Shown here: in pieces, positions 48,255 through 56,258 of the stretch | How positions within the stretch are numbered: position 1 is the first letter of the stretch | Layout of the letters: every line of letters starts with the position of its first letter | Source: Hominenteromicrobium mulieris | GTDB taxonomy: Bacteria; Bacillota; Clostridia; Oscillospirales; Acutalibacteraceae | Assembly: GCF_020687165.1 (NCBI RefSeq) | Contig: NZ_JAJEQC010000009.1 | DNA length: 64,000 bases | Reading direction: 5' to 3' (one strand) | Position numbers and translations under genes: made by a program | The notes under the pieces: model-generated | The model's input: only the letters and a program-made list of their open reading frames with translations | What the model was told of the DNA's origin: nothing | Database searches by the model: none

Positions 48255-48302
48255 ATGACAAAAATCTTATTTATCTGCCACGGCAGGATTTGCCGGGCAT
48301 GA
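48255..48302 (+). pseudogene. 5' fragment of a low-molecular-weight protein tyrosine phosphatase gene
   Basis: agggga RBS (48243-48248), ATG 48255, then MTKILFICHGRICRA and a stop. This matches the start of LMW-PTP enzymes, whose P-loop reads (V/I)CxGNICRSP. The frame derails exactly in the P-loop, after C-R, where the mobile element sequence starts. The rest of the gene is expected beyond the right end of the window. Confidence 0.7.
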
Positions 48303-48364
48303 TGAAAAGTCTCATATCGTCTCATTAGCCCCGTTTTTAAGCGTTTTTTGTGTTTCAATCTCAA

Positions 48365-48384
48365 ATTTACCAAAGATTTACCAA
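48365..48384 (+). repeat. Tandem ATTTACCAA repeats near the left end (integrase arm-site candidates)
   Basis: ATTTACCAA occurs at 48365-48373 and 48376-48384, 11 bp apart, that is on the same helix face. Short direct repeats like this, inside the element next to att, are typical arm-type sites of Tn916-like integrases. The rest of the 48032-48439 gap holds the PadR terminator, a CTCCGAAA/TTTCGGAG inverted pair at 48116-48155 and the phosphatase fragment. Confidence 0.45.
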
Positions 48385-48439
48385 TATTTCTGGAGAGTCA
48401 GACTTGCGATTCTAACACCAGAATAAGGAAATCAATACC

Positions 48440-48838
48440 ATGACTGAGATGAAGAAACACATTTATGATGAAAGTAATGGCCTTTGGTATGAACACATTG
48501 GCGATTATTATATTCCGGTTCTTACCCTGTCCTCTGAGGAGCAGCGCCCCATTGGTAAATGGGGACGGATGCACCGGGACTACCTCAAAGAGCATTGCCC
48601 AATCCTCTTTAATGATCTTGTTCTCAGCGGTCAACTCTGGACATATCTGGCTGATCTGAACGAGCAGGCGCAGGAGCGTTTGTCCCTGATTATCGAGCAG
48701 ATGAAGGCATCTGAGGGCGTGACGGAGGAACTGAAAGCAGATAACCAAATGGCATGGGTTGGTGCCATGAACAGCATCCGCAACCGGGCAGAGGAAATCA
48801 TCCTCCAGGGACTGATCTATGGGGAGGATGAGGCATGA
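48440..48838 (+). CDS. TnpV-like transposon protein
   Basis: 132 residues similar to TnpV of Clostridia mobile elements: IYDESNGLWYEHIGDYYIPV at the start, then GKWGRMHRDYLKEHCPILFN and a helical C-terminus ending in NRAEEIILQGLIY. Function unknown, though it is a reliable marker of integrative elements. aagga lies 10 nt before ATG 48440. Overlaps the next gene by ATGA. Confidence 0.85.
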   Translation: MTEMKKHIYDESNGLWYEHIGDYYIPVLTLSSEEQRPIGKWGRMHRDYLKEHCPILFNDLVLSGQLWTYLADLNEQAQERLSLIIEQMKASEGVTEELKADNQMAWVGAMNSIRNRAEEIILQGLIYGEDEA

Positions 48839-49095
48839 GGCTATTGGAAGAATTTTGGTATGGAAACATCGAGCCGACAGAGTACGATACTTCTTCCAAG
48901 GAGTACAAGAAGCTACAGGAATTGATCTGTAGGAATGAAGAAAAACTCAAAGCCACCATGACGGATGGGCAGAAAGAGTTGTTTGAGAAATACACGGACT
49001 GCGTCCATGAGTTCCAGACCATAACCGACTGCCTGATCTTCCAGAACAGCTTCAAGCTGGGTGCCAGGATGATGGTTGAGGTCATGGAAGAATAA
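48835..49095 (+). CDS. DUF6809 family small protein
   Basis: 86 residues, helical and acidic, beginning LLEEFWYGNIEP and ending GARMMVEVMEE as in the DUF6809 proteins that accompany TnpV in mobile elements. No known function. Translationally coupled to tnpV; a terminator follows. Confidence 0.78.
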   Translation: MRLLEEFWYGNIEPTEYDTSSKEYKKLQELICRNEEKLKATMTDGQKELFEKYTDCVHEFQTITDCLIFQNSFKLGARMMVEVMEE

Positions 49096-49117
49096 TCGAA
49101 TATTTAGATAGTTGAGC

Positions 49118-49162
49118 AACACGCCGCCTATGGGAATCCCCTATGGACGGCGTGTTATTTTT
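49118..49162 (+). terminator. Terminator after tnpV/DUF6809
   Basis: 9-bp stem aacacgccg (49118-49126) / cggcgtgtt (49148-49156), extended by an inner ccta/tagg region, then attttt. Confidence 0.8.
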
Positions 49163-49172
49163 GTGGAACCAC

Positions 49173-49201
49173 TTGATTTATTTCGTTTAAGCGAATATAA
49201 T
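49173..49201 (+). promoter_or_regulatory. Promoter of the defence operon with internal palindrome
   Basis: TTGATT (49173-49178), 17-bp spacer, perfect TATAAT (49196-49201). The spacer contains the near-palindrome TTCGTTTAAGCGAA (49182-49195; one mismatched pair). A dimeric controller bound there would cover both promoter boxes. Confidence 0.72.
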
Positions 49202-49241
49202 TATAGTGGTTTTTTGTATTGTGATTTGCGAGGTGTTTGTT

Positions 49242-49427
49242 ATGAATGGATATATTACAGTCCAGGAAGCTGCTGTAAAGTGGGGAATCACTCCCAGACA
49301 AGTTCAAATTCTATGCAAGTCGAATCGTATTGACGGTGCTACTCGCATGAGTAGAATTTGGATCATTCCAGAAAATGCAGAAAAGCCGACAAACGATAAA
49401 AGAAAGGCAGCGTACAGCAATGACTAA
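49242..49427 (+). CDS. Small HTH DNA-binding protein, first gene of the defence operon
   Basis: 61 residues. YITVQEAAVKWGITPRQVQI (4-23) is a MerR/excisionase-type helix-turn-helix, followed by the wing RMSRIWIIPENAEKP. It overlaps the start of the restriction-modification gene by 8 nt. It could be a controller that times expression of the nucleases, acting at the palindrome in the promoter, or an excisionase relic. A second, better excisionase lies at 62.4 kb, which favours the controller reading. Confidence 0.72.
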   Translation: MNGYITVQEAAVKWGITPRQVQILCKSNRIDGATRMSRIWIIPENAEKPTNDKRKAAYSND

Positions 49428-52416
49428 CCTGACTGAATTGCAGAACCTTGTAGATCGTTTTCATGCTAACATCGACTTCTATAAGGACGCAAGAAATGCT
49501 TACAATGAGCATTCTTGCAGAATTGAATATATTGATCCTCTGTTAAAGCTCTTGGGTTGGGATGTTGCAAACGAAAAAGGATTGGCACCCCAATATCGAG
49601 AAGTTATTGCGGAGAATTACTCCACTCGAACTGACCGCCCTGACTATACCATTACGCTCAGAGGTGTGCCTAAATTCTTTGTAGAAGCAAAGAAGCCTGC
49701 GGTAGATATTACCAGAGATGCAGATCCAGCTATTCAGACCAGAAAGTACGGCTGGAACGCAAAGCATCGTCTGGCTGTTCTCACAAATTTTGAATATCTG
49801 GCAATCTACGATACCTGCCATATTGCTCACGAAGATGATGGATGTGCTGTAGCAAGATACCGGCTGTACCATTATACTGAGTATGTAGAAAAGATTGATG
49901 AGATTGTAGGGTTGATTGCGAGAGACACCGTTTACTCTGGTGATTTTGATGCTTATTTGGATGCAAACTTCCCCGCAACCGGAGGGCAAACCCAGCAGGT
50001 TGATACACTATTTCTTTCTCAAATCAACGAATGGCGTGTGGCTCTTAGCAACGAACTGTATGCTCAGGGTGGCCGCTATGCGTCGTTGGAAGTGTTAAAC
50101 GATGTTGTGCAGGAGTTTATTAACCAAATTGTCTTCCTGAGAATTTGCGAAGATAAGAATCTGCCACTGTATCACAAGTTGAAGGATACCATTACAGATG
50201 CCGATCAACTGCAACCCAAACTGGAGGAATTGTTCCGTTCGGCTGACCGGCGCTACAATTCTGGAATGTTTTCCGGCGAAGACATTATTTTTGATCTTTC
50301 CTGCGAAGTTATTAAAGGCATGATTGAGGATTTGTATTACCCTCAAAGCCCTTATTTGTTTAATATTATCGAGCCTAATTTGCTTGGAAAGATTTACGAG
50401 ATATTCTTAACCGAACAGTTAGTTCTGCTCGAAAATAATACCATTGGTCTTGGCAAGAAGAAAGATTGCCAGAACAGATCTGTTGTTACAACACCAACAG
50501 AAATCGTTAAGTACATGGTCGATAAAACGCTTTCCAAAGTGTGTGAAGGAAAGACTCCCTCTGAGATTTTGAATATCAGTGTGGCTGATATTGCCTGTGG
50601 CTCTGGCATTTTCTTGGAAGAGGCATTTGCCTATTTGCAGGATTACTGTGTGCAATGGTATATCTGCAATGGGCAAACAGATCATTTGATTGAAACGGGT
50701 ATTGACTTGTATAAGCTGCCCCTTCAAGAGAAAAAAGACATTCTTTGCTCCTGCATTTACGGCATAGATATTGACATCCATGCGGTCGAAGTTGCTAAAT
50801 TCTCTTTGTTAATCAAGTTGATTGAAGATGAAACCGCACCTTCTGTATCAGAAGTTGTTCCGATTCTTCCTGATCTGGGTGACAACATTCAATTTGGAAA
50901 CTCCCTTGTCAGCCAAACTGAATTGAATGGCATTAGCGGTGCCAACCGTCAGATGATGGAGATTGCTCCCTTTGACTGGAGCACAATTAACAATGGATGT
51001 GGATTTGATGTAATTATCGGCAATCCTCCGTATGTGAATACCGAGGGGATGCACGCCCTATTGCCGAGTGCCGAAGTAGAAGTCTATAAAAAGAAATATA
51101 AGACATCGCACAAGCAATTCGACAAATACTTTATTTTTATAGAGCAGGCTATCAATAAGATCAACGAAAATGGCTTGGTATGCTATATTGTACCTAATAA
51201 ATTCTTCAAAATTGGCGCTGGCGAGAAGTTGCGCAACCTGATTGCAAAAGAACGGATGCTCGTCAGTCTGGATGACTTTGGAGATGCACAGCTGTTTGAG
51301 GATAAAACCATTTACAGCTCGATCATTTTACTTTCCAAGGCGAAGCAGACAAGTTTTGTTTACAGCAGCGTTGATTCTGCTAACAAACTGTGGGCAGGAG
51401 AAGAAGTGAGTTCCATTGAGCTTAATTCTTCCGTATTGAACAAGCTGCCATGGAGATTGACAACTGACTTTGAGTTTTTGACAATGCTCCAGAGGTTGGA
51501 TGAAGTATCTGTCCCCATTACAAAACACGCAGAGATATTTAACGGTATTCAGACAAGTGCAGAAAGGCCAACGCCTATATATTGGTTCTCCTCAGATGAA
51601 ATTGTGGCCGAATATGCCGATACTGTTGAAATCAGCAGGGATGGCAATAATTATACTATTGAGAAGGCCTTGCTTCGCCCTTATTTTAAGCCAACCAAAA
51701 AGGCTGAGAAGGGCCTGAATTCGTATAGTATTCTTGCGACTGACAAGCAGATTATTTTCCCCTACGATAACAACGGACATCTTATCCGCATAGATGAGAT
51801 GCAAAGCTGTTATCCGGGAACATACGCTTATCTCTTAGCGCATTATGATCGTCTGGTTCCTAAGTGTGTTTCCCGTGATGGAACTCGTAACGTTCCAAAC
51901 GCCACCGCAGATACATGGTACCAGTATGGCAGAACACAAGCCTTGACCGCCTTTATTAACACGCCCAAATTGATAGTTGGCGTGTTGAGCAAAGAACCCA
52001 TGTATGCGATGGATACGAATGATATTCTGATTGCGTCAGGTGGTACTGCTGGATATTGTGCAGTTAGCAAAAAAGATGGTAGTCCATACGCACTTGAATA
52101 CATTCAGGCATGGCTGTCAAACCCCATTACAGAGCGAATCTTGGAGATCGTAGGCAGCGATTTTGAAGGCGGATTTACTGCTCGTGGCACATTCGTTCTC
52201 TCTACACTACCCTTTGTTGAGTTGGATTTTGCCGTAGAAGAACAGAAAGCCATTCACGACAGAGTGGTAGCAGCAAGTCGAGAGATTTACGAAATCAATG
52301 ATGCACTGTCTGGACGTCCCGCAAAGCGCATTGCAAATCTGTTGCAGAGACAGAAAGAAACACTTATCTCTGAGATTCAGGGATTGATTGATCGGGTGTA
52401 TAGACTCGATTATTAA
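49420..52416 (+). CDS. Type IIG-like restriction-modification protein (nuclease and N6-adenine methylase in one chain)
   Basis: 998 residues. The N-terminal nuclease domain has a PD-(D/E)xK site: PD74-75 in RPDYTITL and EAK 89-91 in FFVEAKKP. A helical linker leads to the Eco57I-type gamma methylase with motif X (VTTPTEIVKYMV, about 357-368), motif I ADIACGSGIFL (389-399) and motif IV GNPPYVN (534-540). The C-terminal 400 residues resemble a target recognition domain (GDAQLFEDKTIYSSI onward). ATG 49420 overlaps the HTH gene. It should methylate and cut specific DNA by itself. Site unknown. Confidence 0.9.
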   Translation: MTNLTELQNLVDRFHANIDFYKDARNAYNEHSCRIEYIDPLLKLLGWDVANEKGLAPQYREVIAENYSTRTDRPDYTITLRGVPKFFVEAKKPAVDITRDADPAIQTRKYGWNAKHRLAVLTNFEYLAIYDTCHIAHEDDGCAVARYRLYHYTEYVEKIDEIVGLIARDTVYSGDFDAYLDANFPATGGQTQQVDTLFLSQINEWRVALSNELYAQGGRYASLEVLNDVVQEFINQIVFLRICEDKNLPLYHKLKDTITDADQLQPKLEELFRSADRRYNSGMFSGEDIIFDLSCEVIKGMIEDLYYPQSPYLFNIIEPNLLGKIYEIFLTEQLVLLENNTIGLGKKKDCQNRSVVTTPTEIVKYMVDKTLSKVCEGKTPSEILNISVADIACGSGIFLEEAFAYLQDYCVQWYICNGQTDHLIETGIDLYKLPLQEKKDILCSCIYGIDIDIHAVEVAKFSLLIKLIEDETAPSVSEVVPILPDLGDNIQFGNSLVSQTELNGISGANRQMMEIAPFDWSTINNGCGFDVIIGNPPYVNTEGMHALLPSAEVEVYKKKYKTSHKQFDKYFIFIEQAINKINENGLVCYIVPNKFFKIGAGEKLRNLIAKERMLVSLDDFGDAQLFEDKTIYSSIILLSKAKQTSFVYSSVDSANKLWAGEEVSSIELNSSVLNKLPWRLTTDFEFLTMLQRLDEVSVPITKHAEIFNGIQTSAERPTPIYWFSSDEIVAEYADTVEISRDGNNYTIEKALLRPYFKPTKKAEKGLNSYSILATDKQIIFPYDNNGHLIRIDEMQSCYPGTYAYLLAHYDRLVPKCVSRDGTRNVPNATADTWYQYGRTQALTAFINTPKLIVGVLSKEPMYAMDTNDILIASGGTAGYCAVSKKDGSPYALEYIQAWLSNPITERILEIVGSDFEGGFTARGTFVLSTLPFVELDFAVEEQKAIHDRVVAASREIYEINDALSGRPAKRIANLLQRQKETLISEIQGLIDRVYRLDY

Positions 52417-52430
52417 GCGAGGTATTAACG

Positions 52431-54056
52431 ATGAGACTCAAAAAGGATAGTTCAGAGCAGAAACTAAGAGGAGCGTATTATACGCCATTGCAGCTTGCGG
52501 ATGCTATGGTGGAGCTTTTTGCGTCTCAAAATATCTCTACCGTCTTGGAACCAAGTTGCGGTGATGGAGTATTTCTTGATGCGCTACAGAACCTTAATCT
52601 TCTGAATAAGGTGGATAAACTAACAGCTGTTGAAATCGAACCTGACGAAGCCGATAAAGTTCGTGATAGGTATTCTGAATTTGAACAAATCGAAGTATGC
52701 ACCGAAGACTTTTTCGACTTCTATAATCGTGTTCTCGGCAAGGAACAGTACGATTTGATTTTGGGCAATCCCCCTTATATTCGCTATCAATATCTGAAAG
52801 AAAGCCAGCGAGAAATGCAGTCTCAAATTTTGACTTCGCATGGTATGAAAGCGAATAAATTGATAAATGCATGGGTTGCGTTTATCGTAGCTTGTGTACA
52901 GCTATTGTCCGAAAAAGGTAAGATAGCGTTTGTTATTCCAGCTGAGATACTTCAAGTTGCGTATGCGGAGGATCTGCGCCTATATTTGGCCAATAATCTT
53001 GCGAAAATTACTCTGATCACATTTGAACAGCTTGTGTTCCCTGATATCGAGCAAGAAGTCGTTGTGTTTATTGGCGAGAAAGACGAAGAAGAAAAGGGTA
53101 TTCGCATCATTGAAATGAATAATCTTAGCGGTTTTGCTCAGTTGGATCTATCTCAAAATGGATTTCAAAAGTTGCAGCACGTCAAGGAAAAATGGACAAA
53201 ATATTTCGTAAACGCAGAGGAAATGTCTCTTATTCAGGAACTTCGTGCAGACAAACGCTTTGCCCAATTTTCCGAATATGGAATTATCAATGTTGGAATT
53301 ACAACAGGCAATAATGGCTACTTCTCCATTACGGAAGAAACATCTGAGCAATATCAGTTAAGTGAAGTAACCCTTCCTTTGATTGGCAGGAGTTCTCATG
53401 CACATGGAATATATTTCACAGCACAAGATTGGGAGAAAAACAAAATTGCTGGAAAGCGTGCCCGTCTAATCAGCTTCCCTGAGATTCCATACGATGAATA
53501 TCCCGCCAAGCACAAAGAGTACATTTCACTCGGCGAAGCGAATGGCGAACACGAGGGCTACAAATGCTCCATCCGGGAAAGATGGTACATTGTTCCTTCT
53601 GTATGGGTTCCGGATGCGTTTTTCTTAAGAAGAAATAATTTCTATCCTAAATTTGTACTGAATAAATGTGATGCAGTGTCAACAGACACTATGCACCGCA
53701 TGAAGTTTAACGATGGCGTTGATCCAGAGAATGTCCTTCTTGCCTACTATAACAGCATCTCTTTTGCGTTCACCGAGATTTGCGGACGAAGCTATGGTGG
53801 AGGTGTTCTTGAAATCTTACCTGGTGAGATGGGCAACATTTTACTTCCCAAAGTGGAAAGGATTGATCCTGCACTAAGGGACAAGCTGCTTGCACATATT
53901 GACGCTATAGTGCGCAATGATGAAGACATTGAACTTGCGCTGGATGTTGTTGACAAAGAACTACTTGTAGATACATTGGGGATCGATCCTGAGATATGCC
54001 GTAAATGCCGTGCTATCTGGAAAAAGATGCAGACACGCCGGTTAGGAAGAGGATGA
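52431..54056 (+). CDS. N6-adenine DNA methylase (TaqI/Eco57I class), no nuclease domain
   Basis: 541 residues. Motif X GAYYTP (14-19), SAM motif I VLEPSCGDGVFL (38-49), an acidic ribose contact VEIEPDE and catalytic motif IV GNPPYIR (112-118), followed by a target recognition region. The order is that of gamma-class N6-adenine methylases such as M.TaqI. It starts 14 nt after the larger protein. It may modify the second strand of an asymmetric site, a need seen with some type IIG enzymes, or protect against the downstream nucleases. Confidence 0.9.
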   Translation: MRLKKDSSEQKLRGAYYTPLQLADAMVELFASQNISTVLEPSCGDGVFLDALQNLNLLNKVDKLTAVEIEPDEADKVRDRYSEFEQIEVCTEDFFDFYNRVLGKEQYDLILGNPPYIRYQYLKESQREMQSQILTSHGMKANKLINAWVAFIVACVQLLSEKGKIAFVIPAEILQVAYAEDLRLYLANNLAKITLITFEQLVFPDIEQEVVVFIGEKDEEEKGIRIIEMNNLSGFAQLDLSQNGFQKLQHVKEKWTKYFVNAEEMSLIQELRADKRFAQFSEYGIINVGITTGNNGYFSITEETSEQYQLSEVTLPLIGRSSHAHGIYFTAQDWEKNKIAGKRARLISFPEIPYDEYPAKHKEYISLGEANGEHEGYKCSIRERWYIVPSVWVPDAFFLRRNNFYPKFVLNKCDAVSTDTMHRMKFNDGVDPENVLLAYYNSISFAFTEICGRSYGGGVLEILPGEMGNILLPKVERIDPALRDKLLAHIDAIVRNDEDIELALDVVDKELLVDTLGIDPEICRKCRAIWKKMQTRRLGRG

Positions 54057-54093
54057 CAAATACTATTATCAAGCTGTGAAGGGTGGAATTGAT

Positions 54094-55332
54094 TTGCAAA
54101 TCGGCCTACATATACCGAAAGTTCATGATATGACAACTGATACAGTTGATGTTATATCCACCTCTGCTGTCACAGCGGATGCGTCACCGGTAGTCTTGAG
54201 CCAGACGGAAATGATCCGGTTCAAGTTCTGTCCAACGCTGGTAGATAACGAGAAAGACCCCCATAAATCTGTTTCTGGAAAATTTCTATATGAAAAGAAA
54301 CGGAAAAACGATGCCGCCTTTCCGAGCGATGACAACGGGTCAGTGGTGAAGATTTCTCGTGGCTCTGTCAAAGTCGGAGATTGGATGGAACTCAATCTGA
54401 GCACAAGTGAAACATATGAGCTTTACCAAGGTTTGAAGCGGCTGTATGCGCTGTATGAAGACATGGGCGAAATCCCGTATGGTTCAGCTACTTACACCAG
54501 AGTAGACAGCAGTTTTCGCCAATTCCTTTCAATCATCCAGAATGACCCTTCTGCGGCTCGGATGATTGGCAATGAAGAAAACTATGATCTTGTAAAAACA
54601 CTGCTTCGTCTCATCACTCAGACAAGTTCTTTGGAATCGTTGAAACGGAGTCTGACAGAGTTGCAAGATGAAAATCTGCAACACCTGACAACGTCTTTGA
54701 ATATCGAAAAACTCCAAAGAGTTGCAAAGCTCATGGAAGACAATCTCGAAAATGATAGTGAGGAGTTTTGGCAGACTACTGTTTTCAAAGAACATCAGTG
54801 GGTATTGGCTCAAATCTTTGCCTGTCCTTGTACGATATTTGCAGATAAAGCGTATGTTGGCGGCAAAGGAATTAACAACAGCGGTGGTAATCTATGCGAC
54901 TTCATTTATCAGAACAGTCTGTCTCAAAATGTGGCGTTGATTGAGATTAAAACACCATGTACTGAACTTATCGGAAACCAGTATCGAGGTACATACAGCT
55001 TTAGCTATGAATTGAGCGGAGCCATAAACCAAGTTCTAAATTACAGAGACAAGCTTACAAAAGAGTATTATTCTCTGTGTCATCAGAGTTCGGAGCCTTT
55101 TGAAGTCCTGTCCCCAAAATGCGTTGTAATTATCGGGAAAATGGCTTCGCTAACCCCAGGGCAAGTTGCGGCTTTTGAAAATTTCCGTAATAGTCTGAGC
55201 AATGTGTTGATACTAACCTTCGATGAGCTTTATCAGCGGATTGTAGATTTGATTGCCGTTCTTTCTGAGTCCCCGAATCAACAACCTAGAATTTTTGAAC
55301 CGGAAACCGGAAATGAGGATTTGCCGTTCTGA
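54094..55332 (+). CDS. Shedu-family (DUF4263) defence nuclease
   Basis: 412 residues. The C-terminal part (about 220-385) matches the Shedu SduA nuclease domain: YVGGKGINNSGGNLCDFIYQ with the catalytic Asp269, IEIKTP with Glu284 and Lys286, and SGAINQVLNYR with Gln313, a PD-(D/E)xK site. The first ~200 residues are a variable region, as in other Shedu proteins, where phage sensing or assembly is thought to lie. The start is uncertain: TTG 54094 has aagggtgg 7 nt upstream; GTG 54076 and ATG 54130 are in frame without a clear RBS. 38 nt or less after the methylase gene. Confidence 0.88.
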   Translation: MQIGLHIPKVHDMTTDTVDVISTSAVTADASPVVLSQTEMIRFKFCPTLVDNEKDPHKSVSGKFLYEKKRKNDAAFPSDDNGSVVKISRGSVKVGDWMELNLSTSETYELYQGLKRLYALYEDMGEIPYGSATYTRVDSSFRQFLSIIQNDPSAARMIGNEENYDLVKTLLRLITQTSSLESLKRSLTELQDENLQHLTTSLNIEKLQRVAKLMEDNLENDSEEFWQTTVFKEHQWVLAQIFACPCTIFADKAYVGGKGINNSGGNLCDFIYQNSLSQNVALIEIKTPCTELIGNQYRGTYSFSYELSGAINQVLNYRDKLTKEYYSLCHQSSEPFEVLSPKCVVIIGKMASLTPGQVAAFENFRNSLSNVLILTFDELYQRIVDLIAVLSESPNQQPRIFEPETGNEDLPF

Positions 55333-55380
55333 GAGAAAAAGCTAAATGCAGCCTATCGGCACATTGCTCAAGGTTTACAG

Positions 55381-56193
55381 ATGAAGAGAAAAGGATTGTA
55401 TCTCATGGTAGTTTTTGACGAAAAACAACACAGGTGCAGATTATGCGGCAATTATTATTCTGACAGTGATATGAGTGAGGAACACTACCCTGCACGAAAC
55501 ACAGGAAATGAAGATGTTGTTGCTGTTGATCTCGGCAAAATGTTTGATACATTTACTTCGGAGAGTGTACATGCTGAGATTAGAGAAAAGTTGAATCACG
55601 GGGAAACTCTTGAGAATATTACTGGAGATATTTTTGACACTCAGTTATCAACATCTCTATTTCCCAAAGGGAGAACCGCCAGAACTTTATGCCGTAAATG
55701 CAATACATTCTTAGGAAAGTATGATGAAGCATACTTAAGGTTTTTTAATCTTGATGGAACTCCCAAATCGATAAATGGTTTTCAACAACATACCAAGTAT
55801 CAGATCATTAAGGCGATTTACGCTAAATTTCTCTCAATTCCTGAGGCTGCAGGTGAAGCATTCGATTTTATAGATTTTATTAGAGATGACGACTCTACGG
55901 TATACAATGGTAACTGGAATATTTATTTTGTAAAACGAGACTTTAGTTCTGATCTGCTGGGAATGAAGGATATTAGAACCGGAAAAATAACATTTGACGA
56001 AGGTGTTGTTTACGAACTGTCCGATGATAAGTTTATCTTTAATCTAATGAACTTCCCTAAACATTCATGCTTTGAAATGACAAATCTATTCGACATACTA
56101 AAAAAGAACTACAAATTGGTTGAAGGTGTCGGTGAAAGTGGCGGTTATCATGCACAGGTATTTATGAGCAGCATATTTAACACAATCTTATAA
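55381..56193 (+). CDS. HNH-like zinc nuclease candidate, last gene of the defence operon
   Basis: 270 residues, no family recognised with certainty. CRLC (C19, C22) is followed by SEEHYP (E34, H35) and CRKCN (C104, C107, N108). That is the layout of an HNH/treble-clef nuclease: two Cys pairs holding zinc, a catalytic His in the EH-P segment and a late Asn, with a 65-residue insert between. The C-terminal 150 residues have no match and could bind a trigger or partner. Start 55381, or ATG 55405 (aaaagga 10 nt upstream) as an alternative. 48 nt after the Shedu gene. Confidence 0.62.
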   Translation: MKRKGLYLMVVFDEKQHRCRLCGNYYSDSDMSEEHYPARNTGNEDVVAVDLGKMFDTFTSESVHAEIREKLNHGETLENITGDIFDTQLSTSLFPKGRTARTLCRKCNTFLGKYDEAYLRFFNLDGTPKSINGFQQHTKYQIIKAIYAKFLSIPEAAGEAFDFIDFIRDDDSTVYNGNWNIYFVKRDFSSDLLGMKDIRTGKITFDEGVVYELSDDKFIFNLMNFPKHSCFEMTNLFDILKKNYKLVEGVGESGGYHAQVFMSSIFNTIL

Positions 56194-56201
56194 TTATCAA
56201 A

Positions 56202-56241
56202 AAAGGGACTGTTGCAAAATTTGGATTTGCACCAGTCCCTT
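56202..56241. terminator. Terminator between the defence operon and the convergent repressor
   Basis: 9-bp stem aagggactg / cagtccctt (56203-56211 with 56233-56241) with a further tgcaaa/tttgca inner stem. A- and T-rich flanks allow use from both sides. Confidence 0.7.
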
Positions 56242-56258
56242 CTACTTTTATACCCGAG

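Noticed and set aside
49242..56193. BREX, DISARM or type I RM system
   Set aside because: Two methylases suggested it, but there is no PglZ phosphatase, BrxC/DrmA helicase, HsdS or HsdR; each protein fits a smaller system.
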